A DNA stretch of 64,000 bases from Sphaerochaeta associata (GTDB taxonomy: Bacteria; Spirochaetota; Spirochaetia; Sphaerochaetales; Sphaerochaetaceae). Both the position numbers and the translations under genes were made by a program. The stretch spans positions 372,001 through 436,000 of the forward strand of contig NZ_CP094929.1 in the NCBI RefSeq assembly GCF_022869165.1, in the 5' to 3' direction. Position 1 is the first letter of the stretch. The number at the start of each line of letters is the position of its first letter. The notes under the pieces were generated by a model, which saw only the letters and a list, made by a program, of their open reading frames with translations, made no database searches and was not told where the DNA came from. Shown piece after piece: positions 18,156-26,255 of this stretch.

Positions 18156-19931
18156 ATGGCAGATATTCTGGTTCCTGCAGGAAGTTTCAGCTGTTTTGGT
18201 GGTTGGGTGCTCGATACCCAGTTCGTTTCGATCATGGGTGGACCGTATTTGTTGGCCCATGGGTTGGGGAACCCTGTATCGGATGCTATGACCACCGTGG
18301 AGTTTCCCGAGCAGGGGACGTATCATGTATATGTCTATACTTCCAATTGGACTTCTCCCTGGAAGAAGGGTTTTAGTCCCGGTGTCTTTCAGCTCGCTGT
18401 CGATGACACTGTTCTTTCTCCGGTATTCGGGACCCACGAGGGTACGTGGGATTGGGAGTATGGCGGTACCATGGAGGTGTCCTCCACGACCGTACACCTT
18501 GCCTTGAAGGATCTTACAGGATTTGAGGGTCGTTGTGGATTCCTCTATTTCTCGACAGAAAAGCAGGAAGTACTTCCCACCGATCCAAGTGAGATGTTCG
18601 CGTTGTATCGAAAAGCTAAGCAGCCCCCGCTTACATCGTACTCATTCGATTTTGTGGTAGTCGGCGGCGGTATTGCAGGGATGTGTGCAGCCGTTTGTGC
18701 CGCCCGCCAAGGTCTCAAAACTGCTCTGATTCAGGACCGTGAGGTCTTTGGTGGCAATAACAGCTCGGAGGTCCGGGTTTGGCTTGGTGGATTGACGAAT
18801 CTCAAACCATTTGAAGGTATCGGAAATATTGTAGGGGAGTTCGAGCAAGAGCGAATCGGGCATTACGGGGCAGAGAATCAAGCGGATTTGTATGAAGATG
18901 CCAAGAAACGCAGCATACTCGAGCAACAAGAGAACTTGCAGGTGTTCTCGTCCTCAATTCTTGTGGAGAGTCATGTCGATGGTTCAGTAATTACTTCGGT
19001 GCTTGCTTGGAAGTATCGCAGCGATACGCTTATTCGCCTTGAGGCTCCTCTCTTTTGTGACTGCACGGGTGACGGCAGCCTTGGTTCTATAAGTGGTGCC
19101 GATTTCGAGGTTACCACCAACGGTCATATGGGGATGACGAATATCTGGTATGTGGAGAAGACCGATTCGAAGGTTGATTTCCCTTCCTGCCCTTGGGCCG
19201 TTGATCTTAAAGAGGTGGAATTTCCGGGTCGCGGAGAAATTCGGGATGTGTACGACAACCAGCGGGAGATGTCCCTTGGGTGCTGGTTCTGGGAAAGCGG
19301 CTGCGAGCTCGATCCAATTATGTATGCAGAGTATGCCCGCGATATGAATTTCAGGGCGATGTATGGTGCCTGGGATTGCTTGAAAAACCACGACCACGAT
19401 TACCCGAATCACCGGCTTGGATTCGCGGCGTATATCGGGGGAAAGCGGGAATCGCGAAGGTTGTTTGGAGATGTCATCCTTACCAAGGCCGAGGTCATGG
19501 CCGATCGTGCATATGAGGATGGATGCGTTCCTTCCACATGGAATTTTGATGTTCATTATCCCGACCGCAGGTTCTATGCAGCGTTCCATGAAGGCGACGG
19601 ATTCTTGACCAAGGATTACCGACAGCGGTATAAAACCCCCTATTTCATTCCCTATCGATGTCTTTATTCTCGAAATATCTCCAATCTCTTCATGGCAGGC
19701 AGGAATATCTCTGTGACGCATGATGCCTTGGGCGCAGCGAGGGTGATGAGGACCTGCGGGATGATGGGGGAGGTTGTCGGGTATGCAGCGAGCCTGTGCA
19801 GAACTTGGGATGCATCACCGCGTCAATTGTACGTGAAGCATCTTGCCAAGCTGCTTGTCATGCTCAAAGGGCTTGAGAACAAAGAAGTGCCCAAGCCGAA
19901 TATTGAGATGCAGATGCATAATGATCAGTGA
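18156..19931 (+). CDS. FAD-dependent oxidoreductase with N-terminal beta-rich domain
   Basis: The 591-residue protein starts three bases after the permease stop. Residues 1-150 are a beta-rich module (YHVYVYTSNWTSPW ... FQLAVDDTVL) similar in look to golvesin/CBM-like lectin folds. The FAD_oxidored domain follows: DFVVVGGGIAGMCAAVCAARQG, then VFGGNNSSEVRVW, DCTGDGSLGSISGA, and KRESRRLFGDVILT. Family, co-transcription and mirrored domain order relate it to the first enzyme of this operon (12919-15087), where the extra domain is C-terminal. The two flavoenzymes probably act on the same imported carbohydrate in sequence or together. Which carbons are oxidised is unknown. Confidence 0.75.
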   Translation: MADILVPAGSFSCFGGWVLDTQFVSIMGGPYLLAHGLGNPVSDAMTTVEFPEQGTYHVYVYTSNWTSPWKKGFSPGVFQLAVDDTVLSPVFGTHEGTWDWEYGGTMEVSSTTVHLALKDLTGFEGRCGFLYFSTEKQEVLPTDPSEMFALYRKAKQPPLTSYSFDFVVVGGGIAGMCAAVCAARQGLKTALIQDREVFGGNNSSEVRVWLGGLTNLKPFEGIGNIVGEFEQERIGHYGAENQADLYEDAKKRSILEQQENLQVFSSSILVESHVDGSVITSVLAWKYRSDTLIRLEAPLFCDCTGDGSLGSISGADFEVTTNGHMGMTNIWYVEKTDSKVDFPSCPWAVDLKEVEFPGRGEIRDVYDNQREMSLGCWFWESGCELDPIMYAEYARDMNFRAMYGAWDCLKNHDHDYPNHRLGFAAYIGGKRESRRLFGDVILTKAEVMADRAYEDGCVPSTWNFDVHYPDRRFYAAFHEGDGFLTKDYRQRYKTPYFIPYRCLYSRNISNLFMAGRNISVTHDALGAARVMRTCGMMGEVVGYAASLCRTWDASPRQLYVKHLAKLLVMLKGLENKEVPKPNIEMQMHNDQ

Positions 19932-19997
19932 GCGTGTTCTGTGTAATCATTCTGGATTAGCTACCCATGCAATGGAGAGGGAGTATCATAGTACTCA

Positions 19998-20049
19998 ATC
20001 ATTTTTGAGTGGATATGGGCGATGGGTTTTCTACCCAATCAAAAATGAT
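19998..20049 (+). terminator. Long hairpin between the oxidoreductase operon and fic
   Basis: ATCATTTTTGA (19998-20008) and TCAAAAATGAT (20039-20049) are a perfect 11-bp inverted repeat. Their loop contains a nested TGGGT-tttct-ACCCA hairpin. A further small dyad (GAGTA...TACTC) precedes it at 19981-19996. It may end the upstream operon or form a structured leader for fic; no clean T-run follows. Confidence 0.5.
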
Positions 20050-20096
20050 GGACTATTCTTCTTTGGTATGCGATGATTTGTTTGGGAGCACGAAGT

Positions 20097-21212
20097 ATGC
20101 ACACTATTTGGGAGAATCCTGATTGGCCATGCTATGTATTTGATGAACAAGTAGTTGCACGATCCTACGATGCCTATCTGATACAGAAACAAGTGACCGA
20201 TATTGTATTTGGCTTTCTTGATTCTGATATGAGAATGAGAATGCATGCCCAATCGCTTTCGGAGGAAATTCAATCGAGCCTCGAGATTGAAGGTGAGTCC
20301 ATAGCGTATGAATCTGTGTTCTCTTCAATTTGCAAGAAGTTGGATGTTCATCTTGAGCAAAGTGCTAAGAGCGACCGATATGCTGAAAGCATTGCTTCAT
20401 TGGCTCTCGATGCAACCGATAATCTGGAAACGATGACCGAGACGAGAATCATGGGATGGCATTCACTTCTTTTCTCATCGCTGGCTGGACTCAAGCCAAA
20501 GAGGATTGGTGAGTATCGAGATGCCCCTGTGTATATCAGCAGAGGCAATGGCAAGGATTCCCAGATTATCTACGAAGGGCTTCCTGCCGTAAGGATCGAG
20601 GAAGAGATGGGGCGATTGGTCGACTTTATTAATGAAGACAATGAGCAGCGCCCCTTGGTAAAGAGTGCAATTGTTTCATTGTGGTTTCTTTGCATTCATC
20701 CATTCGAGGATGGGAATGGCAGAATCAGCAGGGCTCTCTCCGATTATGTAATCTCAAAGGGCTTTGGTGTGACGCATCGTGTATACAGTATGTCCTCATT
20801 GATTCTGAAACATCGAAACGCTTACTATCAGTTGCTCAATGCCATTAGTGGGCAAGCACAGTCGCTTGACCTGACGCAGTGGATTACTTGGAATATCAAC
20901 ATCGCAGTACAAGCAAAGCAGCAAGCGATCAGGGTGTATGAGAAGCGTGTCAGACTTACGCATTTTATGAAGCAACTTGATCCGTCGGTGTTCAATTCCC
21001 GCCAATTTTCCATGCTCTTCAAGCTTGCAGACGGAACATTTGAAGGCAAGCTGACGACGGACAAATGGGCAAAGATGAACAAATGTTCTCCTGCAGCAGC
21101 AACTCGCGATATCCAGCATCTTCTTCAGGAAGGGTTGTTGGTACCTTCAGGTGATACAGGTCCGAAGACCGGATACTTTCTCAACCCAGCAGTGATGGAA
21201 AGAGTGTTGTAG
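20097..21212 (+). CDS. Fic-family protein (class II, probable AMPylase)
   Basis: The 371-residue protein has the Fic active-site motif HPFEDGNGRISR around residue 200, where the histidine and the G-N-G-R anion loop bind nucleotide. An inhibitory helix motif S-x-x-x-E-G (SLEIEG) lies in the N-terminal region, placing it in class II, where the same chain holds its own brake. The N-terminal ~80 residues (IWENPDWPCYVFD) match the DUF4172-type module and the C-terminus is a winged helix. Such proteins transfer AMP or other nucleotides to targets and can behave as toxins. The ATG at 20097, with GGGAG at 20084-20088, is better than the ATG at 20073. Confidence 0.85.
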   Translation: MHTIWENPDWPCYVFDEQVVARSYDAYLIQKQVTDIVFGFLDSDMRMRMHAQSLSEEIQSSLEIEGESIAYESVFSSICKKLDVHLEQSAKSDRYAESIASLALDATDNLETMTETRIMGWHSLLFSSLAGLKPKRIGEYRDAPVYISRGNGKDSQIIYEGLPAVRIEEEMGRLVDFINEDNEQRPLVKSAIVSLWFLCIHPFEDGNGRISRALSDYVISKGFGVTHRVYSMSSLILKHRNAYYQLLNAISGQAQSLDLTQWITWNINIAVQAKQQAIRVYEKRVRLTHFMKQLDPSVFNSRQFSMLFKLADGTFEGKLTTDKWAKMNKCSPAAATRDIQHLLQEGLLVPSGDTGPKTGYFLNPAVMERVL

Positions 21213-21321
21213 ACACAATGCTGGAATGAGAACGAGGGAATTTCTTTCCAGCCAAGATGGTGAGAGACTTAAATTGTAGAATTATTTCCTGTAATATAAG
21301 GGTATATTATATATAACTAGA

Positions 21322-21366
21322 AATATAACACAATATATGTTATATTAGAATATATATTGTTATATT
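21322..21366 (+). promoter_or_regulatory. Three AT-rich half-sites upstream of a winged-helix regulator
   Basis: AATATAACA (21322-21330) and TGTTATATT (21338-21346) form a perfect 9-bp inverted repeat with a 7-bp spacer. A third copy, TGTTATATT, is at 21358-21366, just before the ribosome site. The array is probably the autoregulatory operator of the gene that starts at 21387. Confidence 0.5.
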
Positions 21367-21386
21367 AAGCAGGAGACATCACAGCA

Positions 21387-22364
21387 ATGCAACTGTTTGA
21401 AAAGAAGCTAAGACAAACCATTGATGAGCAAGTACAGATAAAGCCTTGGAAAGAATCTGAAAAAATTCCGCTTTATTTCCTGGAATTTTATAAGATGTAT
21501 GAGATTACTCTGTTGAGTGTAACCTTTTTACTTGCAAAAGAAGTAAGGTCTCCTGCGAGTACCAATGCATTGAAAAAACACGCTATACGGCTTTGTTCTC
21601 TGACTGATTTACCGGTTGCATTCCTTTTTAAGTCACTGTCTCGCTATCGAATGCAAAGCATGCTATCCAATCGAATCCCTTTCATGTTGGAAGATGCACA
21701 GATGTTTCTTCCTTTCCTTGGAATCAATGTAAAACAACCAAAAGAATGTATTCAAAAAGTTGAGAAGGGTAAATTTTCTCCCTCAACGCAGCTTGCATAT
21801 CTGTATTTCTTATACAGAGAAAACGTTGAGATGAATGTAACACGGCTTGCCAAGGAACTCAATGTTACAACGATGACTGCTTCCCGTGCCTTGCAGCATC
21901 TCTATGAGGTTGAACTTGTACAATGCCGAATTTCCGGAAAGACAGGGAGGAGCAAAGAGTATCGGAAAATTGAAGACCCTCAATTTTTTAAAAGAGGCAA
22001 AGAATTTCTTTGTTCGCCGGTGAAGCAAATTGTGAATGTCCGGCACGTACCTGATACATCGTTGCTCGCAGGGCTTGAAGCGTTGGCGCAATTGACGATG
22101 ATCAATGGTCCAGAATACAGCATCCGAGCCATAGGGCAAAATCAGTTTTCGTACATGCAAGAAACGATCGTCCGGGATGAGGCAATGGTGAAGGATATGA
22201 AGCTTGCCGAGCTGCAGATATGGGCGTATGATCCGCTTTTGTTTTCAGTCGATGGGCATGTAGACCCCCTTTCTCTCTATTTGTCTTTGATGGATGTAAA
22301 GGATGAACGGGTGGATATTGCACTTGAGGATATGCTTAGGAGGCAAAGGTGGTATACGGACTAA
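21387..22364 (+). CDS. Winged-helix regulator resembling an orphan antitoxin
   Basis: The 325-residue protein was not assigned to a named family. Residues about 130-195 form a winged helix: MNVTRLAKELNVTTMTASRALQHLYEVELV followed by a basic wing GKTGRSKEY (bases 21828-21960). The N-terminal ~125 residues are helical and of unknown role. The C-terminal part ends YDP-LF-VDG-VDPLSLYLSLMD-KDERVDIALEDML, which recalls the C-termini of AbiEi-like antitoxins that sit before nucleotidyltransferase toxins. No toxin follows it; instead a complete AbiE pair is encoded convergently. Three half-sites upstream suggest autoregulation. CAGGAGA precedes the start. Confidence 0.55.
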   Translation: MQLFEKKLRQTIDEQVQIKPWKESEKIPLYFLEFYKMYEITLLSVTFLLAKEVRSPASTNALKKHAIRLCSLTDLPVAFLFKSLSRYRMQSMLSNRIPFMLEDAQMFLPFLGINVKQPKECIQKVEKGKFSPSTQLAYLYFLYRENVEMNVTRLAKELNVTTMTASRALQHLYEVELVQCRISGKTGRSKEYRKIEDPQFFKRGKEFLCSPVKQIVNVRHVPDTSLLAGLEALAQLTMINGPEYSIRAIGQNQFSYMQETIVRDEAMVKDMKLAELQIWAYDPLLFSVDGHVDPLSLYLSLMDVKDERVDIALEDMLRRQRWYTD

Positions 22365-22378
22365 CAAGTATCTTCCCA

Positions 22379-22423
22379 AAATGAGTATATACGCACTTTT
22401 ATAAAATGGGGTGAAACTCATTT
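22379..22423. terminator. Dyad between convergent regulator and abiEii
   Basis: AAATGAGT (22379-22386) and ACTCATTT (22416-22423) form an 8-bp inverted repeat with a 29-nt loop between the two convergent stop codons. Its position suggests a shared terminator, but the loop is long and the stem AT-rich. Confidence 0.3.
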
Positions 22424-22494
22424 GAATGGCTCTTTGTCCTTGAATTCTCCGATGCATGGAGTGGTATGCCATCAGAGATAAGATTCTCTTTGAA

Positions 22495-23364
22495 TTACTG
22501 CTCCTTTGTTGAAGTGCCGCGCATTTTTTCCAATTGCTGAAGAAATACTTGTGTATTCCAATAATCAAGCGAAGCTTGCTCTCTGACGGGGACGAAACGT
22601 CTGACATCCATGGCAGCTTCCTTCCAATCAATCGTTGTAATCCGTTCAAGTAATTTGTTGTAAAGCCAATTTTGATCTACGTGGATATCAGTATTTTCCA
22701 AAGGTCCTGATTGTTGTAAAGCCTTTTCCAGATACTGATAATTCACTGCTGTTCTTCTTGATGTATACCAAATGAAATCATACCAGTCTCGGCCTTTCAC
22801 ATAGTTTCTACACAAGAGTGCATGAATCTTTCCTGCAAAAAGCGTGTCAGGAGTCTGTACTACAATCGGGGAAATATATGGGAAATCTACATATTTCAGC
22901 TCATTGGTTCCACCTCCTGGAGGATTTGTGTCGATTTCCAACTTGATTTTGATTTTTCCAAGCTGACTTGTCTTGCCTGCATACTGGAGCTGCAATATCT
23001 TTCCTAGTGTATCGTCTTTTAAGAATGCAAGCCGAACATGTGAATCCGTTTCTCGTCTATCTGTGATTTCCATGTTGTATCCATAAGACGCAACATCACG
23101 TATGACCTGTTCTAGGTAAGGTTTCCAAGCAAACGTTGAGTTGCCTCTGATAAGAGTAAAATCCATGTCTTCACTGAATCGATTGAGACCATAGAAGATG
23201 CGTAAGCAAGTGCCTCCTTGGAATGCTGCATATTCATAGAAGTCTGTTCTTGCAAGGGAGGCGAGGATTATTTCCTGGGTAATTTCTCTCAATGCTTGGA
23301 TTTCTTCAATTTCTGATGAAGCCCGATATGATTTCAATTTTTCTTCAACCATCACTACACTCAT
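22495..23364 (-). CDS. abiEii: AbiEii-type nucleotidyltransferase toxin
   Basis: The 289-residue protein has the minimal nucleotidyltransferase signature FQGGTCLRIFYGLNRFSEDMDF near residues 47-68: G-G-T with the downstream D-x-D metal ligands. A lysine in TLFAGKIHALLCR and the KGRDWYDFIWY motif are also family hallmarks. AbiEii toxins of type IV toxin-antitoxin systems transfer nucleotides (to tRNA 3' ends in studied relatives) and stop growth on phage infection. The ATG overlaps the antitoxin stop by ATGA, so the two are translated together. All expected motifs are present, so it appears intact. Confidence 0.92.
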   Translation of the reverse strand: MSVVMVEEKLKSYRASSEIEEIQALREITQEIILASLARTDFYEYAAFQGGTCLRIFYGLNRFSEDMDFTLIRGNSTFAWKPYLEQVIRDVASYGYNMEITDRRETDSHVRLAFLKDDTLGKILQLQYAGKTSQLGKIKIKLEIDTNPPGGGTNELKYVDFPYISPIVVQTPDTLFAGKIHALLCRNYVKGRDWYDFIWYTSRRTAVNYQYLEKALQQSGPLENTDIHVDQNWLYNKLLERITTIDWKEAAMDVRRFVPVREQASLDYWNTQVFLQQLEKMRGTSTKEQ

Positions 23365-23999
23365 GAAAACAACTCCTTTCTCAGTCCTTCCAGGAACCTG
23401 ATCACTCGTTGGTTGTTATAATTGCCTTCCAATTGGAGGAAGTCTTCCTCCTTGATTTCTCTTAGGCTCTCTTCATCAATACGAAGAGATTCAACCAAGG
23501 GGCGACTTGTAGTCCACGTACAACCATGCAGGTACACATAGTCGGCAAGGGCTTTTAGCCCGATAGCCCTGAACCAAACAGAGTAAGGATTGTCATGAAT
23601 CCTCTCGACTCCAGCAAATAGGGTCTTTTGAGGAATCCTGTCGTAGGTGAAATGCCCGACCGGAGTATCGAATTCCGTTGAAGGTCGGGAAGTGACAGCT
23701 GTGATGCTCGTCACAGCCTCCGGTATCCAGCCATGGATGCTCAGGGCGGTTTCAAGGCTGATGTAGGAGAGTGTTACGATTGCCTGTGATACACAAAGAG
23801 GATTCAGATTTCGCTTTCGGTAGAGGGGAGAAAGGGTGTACAGGCCCCTTTTGATATGAATGATATCACCATCGGCGATAGCCCGCTTGACCAAGGCATA
23901 GCGACTATTTGCACTTCCCCCGACAAGATGAGAAATCTCCAACGTGGTAAATAACGGGGTGGGTACCTGTTCGAGAATAGTCTTGACTAATCGATTCAT
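23361..23999 (-). CDS. abiEi: AbiEi antitoxin / autorepressor
   Basis: The 212-residue protein starts at ATG 23999 with AAGGA seven bases upstream; a GTG at 24035 also opens the frame but lies inside the operator. The N-terminal winged helix is FTTLEISHLVGGSANSRYALVKRAIADGDIIHIKRGLYTL (bases 23850-23975). The AbiEi C-terminal domain begins with LNPLCVSQAIV-LSYISLETALSIHGWIPEAV. AbiEi neutralises the toxin without needing direct binding and represses the operon through inverted repeats. A matching repeat is at 24025-24049. Confidence 0.9.
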   Translation of the reverse strand: MNRLVKTILEQVPTPLFTTLEISHLVGGSANSRYALVKRAIADGDIIHIKRGLYTLSPLYRKRNLNPLCVSQAIVTLSYISLETALSIHGWIPEAVTSITAVTSRPSTEFDTPVGHFTYDRIPQKTLFAGVERIHDNPYSVWFRAIGLKALADYVYLHGCTWTTSRPLVESLRIDEESLREIKEEDFLQLEGNYNNQRVIRFLEGLRKELFS

Positions 24000-24024
24000 G
24001 GGAAAATCCTTATCGAATTTTATA

Positions 24025-24049
24025 GAAACTGTCACAAAATGACAGTTTC
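24025..24049 (-). promoter_or_regulatory. Operator of abiE (perfect 10-bp inverted repeat)
   Basis: GAAACTGTCA (24025-24034) and TGACAGTTTC (24040-24049) are perfect inverted repeats with a 5-bp centre (CAAAA). They end 26 bp upstream of the abiEi start, with a TATAAA-like -10 just downstream on the minus strand. AbiEi proteins are known to bind inverted repeats in their own promoter, so this is very likely that site. Confidence 0.75.
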
Positions 24050-24144
24050 ATAGTAGAATAGTTGCTGTGCAAAAGCAAGATGCGCTTACAGGATTCTTTT
24101 CGGTAAGGTTCTCGTGATTTCTGAAATGAGGTGAAACAGCCCGT

Positions 24145-24383
24145 TTACTCGCTTACATTTCTGACGATTGAGAACTCAAACTTGTCACTGAGGTAGTAGC
24201 CGTCGGAGTAGAGTACAGGGATTCCTCGCTGGGAGAAGTGCGTCTGTTGGAGTACCAAGAGAGCTTGCGGTTTGGAAAGCGAGAGCTTCTCCTGCAGCCT
24301 TGCATCACTCATGATCGCCCGAATTTTGCAATTGACGAATGCTATCTGGTGGCCGTAGGAACGTAAGAAACCCCATCAGCGAT
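24145..24383 (-). pseudogene. Relic of a GntR-family regulator (UTRA domain only)
   Basis: In one minus-strand frame this stretch encodes about 79 residues ending at TAA 24145. The sequence includes IAFVNCKIRAIMSDARL, then KPQALLVLQQTHFSQ, then GIPVLYSDGYYLSDKFEFSIVR. This is the C-terminal half of a UTRA effector-binding domain as found in HutC/GntR regulators. No helix-turn-helix part exists: the frame is closed by TGA about 15 bp beyond, and the AbiE and small-RNA units lie on either side. It is a remnant left by deletion of a regulator and probably of its operon. Confidence 0.75.
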
Positions 24384-24393
24384 CCCAAGATGA

Positions 24394-24422
24394 TTGACAG
24401 GTGATTAAAACTTTAGTATAAA
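24394..24422 (+). promoter_or_regulatory. Near-consensus sigma70 promoter of the candidate small RNA
   Basis: A perfect TTGACA (24394-24399), a 17-bp spacer and TATAAA (24417-24422) make this one of the best promoter matches in the window. Transcription would start near 24430. No start codon with a ribosome site follows for more than 230 bp. Confidence 0.75.
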
Positions 24423-24429
24423 ATGTATA

Positions 24430-24530
24430 GAAAACATTAGTTAGGCTTGGTGAGAGCCTAGATCACCAATTTAGTTATTCTTTATTAGTTATATTAGGTC
24501 GACTCATTTAGTAGTCGACCTTAATTTTGT
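24430..24530 (+). ncRNA. Candidate ~100-nt structured small RNA (or leader of the XRE gene)
   Basis: A near-consensus promoter is followed by two mutually exclusive hairpins: TAGGCT/AGCCTA (24442-24447 with 24455-24460) and TTGGTGA/TCACCAA (24447-24453 with 24463-24469). Then comes a terminator-like hairpin, AGGTCGACT/AGTCGACCT (24496-24504 with 24513-24521), followed by TAATTTTGTT. The heptamer TTAGTTA occurs three times (24437, 24471, 24485). The arrangement could be a free-standing regulatory RNA, or a conditional leader for the XRE gene 135 bp downstream. It matches no riboswitch class I can recognise. It lies in an island of toxin-antitoxin and defence genes. Confidence 0.55.
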
Positions 24531-24665
24531 TATCCAATATTTGTCATTTTATCTATTTATGTATTGGGAGCAGGAACTTTTCGATTGTAGAAAAGTAACA
24601 AATAAGATACTATATAATCAAATTCCGCACTAATGGGAGTAATTACTATTCATACGGAGGCACGG

Positions 24666-25031
24666 ATGCGACTTATCGATACAACTCATGATATTGACAT
24701 CATTATCACAAGGGGAAAAGACAAGGTTTTATCCTTGTTGCGAGAAGCTTTCCCTGATATCGAAATTATCGATGATTTGTATTCGGAAGTAGCAGATATT
24801 GTCGGCGAGTCAGCTTGCTATAGTGCACGATCATATGATGCTTCTTCTCGGCTGTTGATGTACCGCAAACAAAAAGGAATGACACAAGGAGCATTGGCTG
24901 AACGTGCCGGTATCAAGCGGGAAGCGCTCTCCATGCTTGAGAATGGGAAACGAAATCTTGGTGTCAACCTGGCAAAGAAACTTGCTCCGGCTCTTGGGGT
25001 TGATTACAAGGAACTGCTTCCTGACGCCTAG
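24666..25031 (+). CDS. XRE-family regulator, possible antitoxin
   Basis: The 121-residue protein has an N-terminal ~60-residue acidic region (LLREAFPDIEIIDDLYSEVADIV). A Cro/C1 helix-turn-helix follows: LLMYRKQKGMTQGALAERAGIKREALSMLENGKR. GGAGG at 24656-24660, five bases before ATG 24666, fixes the start (an ATG at 24633 has none). The unknown 375-residue gene begins 35 bp downstream with its own ribosome site, so the two form an operon. XRE plus an unknown partner in such an island could be a toxin-antitoxin or a defence regulator pair. Confidence 0.7.
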   Translation: MRLIDTTHDIDIIITRGKDKVLSLLREAFPDIEIIDDLYSEVADIVGESACYSARSYDASSRLLMYRKQKGMTQGALAERAGIKREALSMLENGKRNLGVNLAKKLAPALGVDYKELLPDA

Positions 25032-25066
25032 CAGGAGCAAGGAACGTCGAGAAGGAGAGAACTTTC

Positions 25067-26194
25067 ATGAAAAGGAAGGATAATGGAACGGTTGAGGAAG
25101 TGTTGTTTGGCTTTCTGAAGGAGCTTGAAGCCTTTGAATACGCTATGGAATCCTTGGACCATATCTGGAACGTTTTGTTTCCTTCCGAGAATGGGAAGTG
25201 GCACCATCTGAGGGTGGTCAACTATAAGGAGGCTTATGTTTTCATCGATATCACCGGTGATCTCAAGCCGATTGAGTTGAAGAAGCCCAACAGCATCAAT
25301 GAACTTCCTGACTACCGTTTCCCAGACTTGAACGGCTGGTCCAACCTGGTTCATGAGGCACGCAATTGGTTGAAACTCGTTGCCAAGGATTGGATTTCCG
25401 CCAACAAGCGGGTTCGAGTTGAGTATCCTTTGGACTACCGCAAGGGGATTGTCCCTCATGCTCTGATTCGTGCAACCTTTGCAGACTACTTTCGCTTCGA
25501 TCTTGAGGTGGGACCCGAGAAGAAACAGAAAATCATTGAGTTGGTGGAATCGCTGTATCTGAGGCGAAGCGAGAACACAGAACTCGAGAGCTTGACCGCC
25601 AATGAGTACTTCAACTATTGCAAAATCGCCTATATTGCCGCCAAGCGGGAAGATGAAGAGGTGGACGAAACCCTCTCGGGTAGAGAGCTGTACCGCATGT
25701 TCGCCGATGGTCGTGATGATGGATTATTGGAGATTGATGGGGATTCTCAGCAGGAGTTTGCCGATTGGATTGATGGAAAACATCCCAAGAAAGGGATGGG
25801 AGGCCATCCTTGGGAAATCAAGCGGGGCGGCAATACCACCCACATCACACTTGCAGTGTACAGGCCTCCCTACAGTCAACGTAATCGCTTTATCATCGAG
25901 TTGTGCGGTGAGGCTTGGACTCGCTTTGCCGAGACACTGAAGATGCTGTATGCCATTCACGAAGCAGGTCTGCCCATCACCATCACAAATCCTGAATCGG
26001 TCAGGAAGCGGCTGCTTGCCCAGGATAATGTAGGCGTTATTCCATCATACGACTCCTACCATCGGGCGAATCAGTATTTCCCAGCGAAGCAGGATGTGTT
26101 CGAGGTGCTCCACTATAAGGACTTGGGTCGGTATAAGAGAAGAATCACTCCATTCATTACTTGGGAGCCGCTTCCAATACTGAGGCCGATGTAG
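25067..26194 (+). CDS. Conserved-looking protein of unknown function, co-transcribed with XRE gene
   Basis: The 375-residue protein was not recognised. It is soluble, rich in charged and aromatic residues, with no signal peptide or membrane segment. Segments that look structured and possibly catalytic are SGRELYRMFADGRDDGLLEIDGD (bases 25676-25744) and GGHPWEIKRGGNTTHITLAVY, where His, Glu, Arg, Gly-Gly and Thr-His cluster. The C-terminus (EVLHYKDLGRYKRRITPF) exists a second time, in decayed form, at 27530-27600, beyond the ATPase gene that follows. AAGGAGA precedes the ATG at 25067. Given its partner and surroundings, a defence or toxin role is possible but not shown. Confidence 0.6.
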   Translation: MKRKDNGTVEEVLFGFLKELEAFEYAMESLDHIWNVLFPSENGKWHHLRVVNYKEAYVFIDITGDLKPIELKKPNSINELPDYRFPDLNGWSNLVHEARNWLKLVAKDWISANKRVRVEYPLDYRKGIVPHALIRATFADYFRFDLEVGPEKKQKIIELVESLYLRRSENTELESLTANEYFNYCKIAYIAAKREDEEVDETLSGRELYRMFADGRDDGLLEIDGDSQQEFADWIDGKHPKKGMGGHPWEIKRGGNTTHITLAVYRPPYSQRNRFIIELCGEAWTRFAETLKMLYAIHEAGLPITITNPESVRKRLLAQDNVGVIPSYDSYHRANQYFPAKQDVFEVLHYKDLGRYKRRITPFITWEPLPILRPM

Positions 26195-26255
26195 GTGAGG
26201 GATAGGTTAGACTTTTCACAACAAAGAATTGTACTTTTGGGTTGGAGAATTTTCA

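Noticed and set aside
24394-26194. Retron or type III (ToxIN-like) toxin-antitoxin for the structured RNA region
   Set aside because: No reverse transcriptase is nearby, the following protein is an XRE regulator and not a ToxN-type nuclease, and the RNA lacks the long tandem repeats of type III antitoxins.
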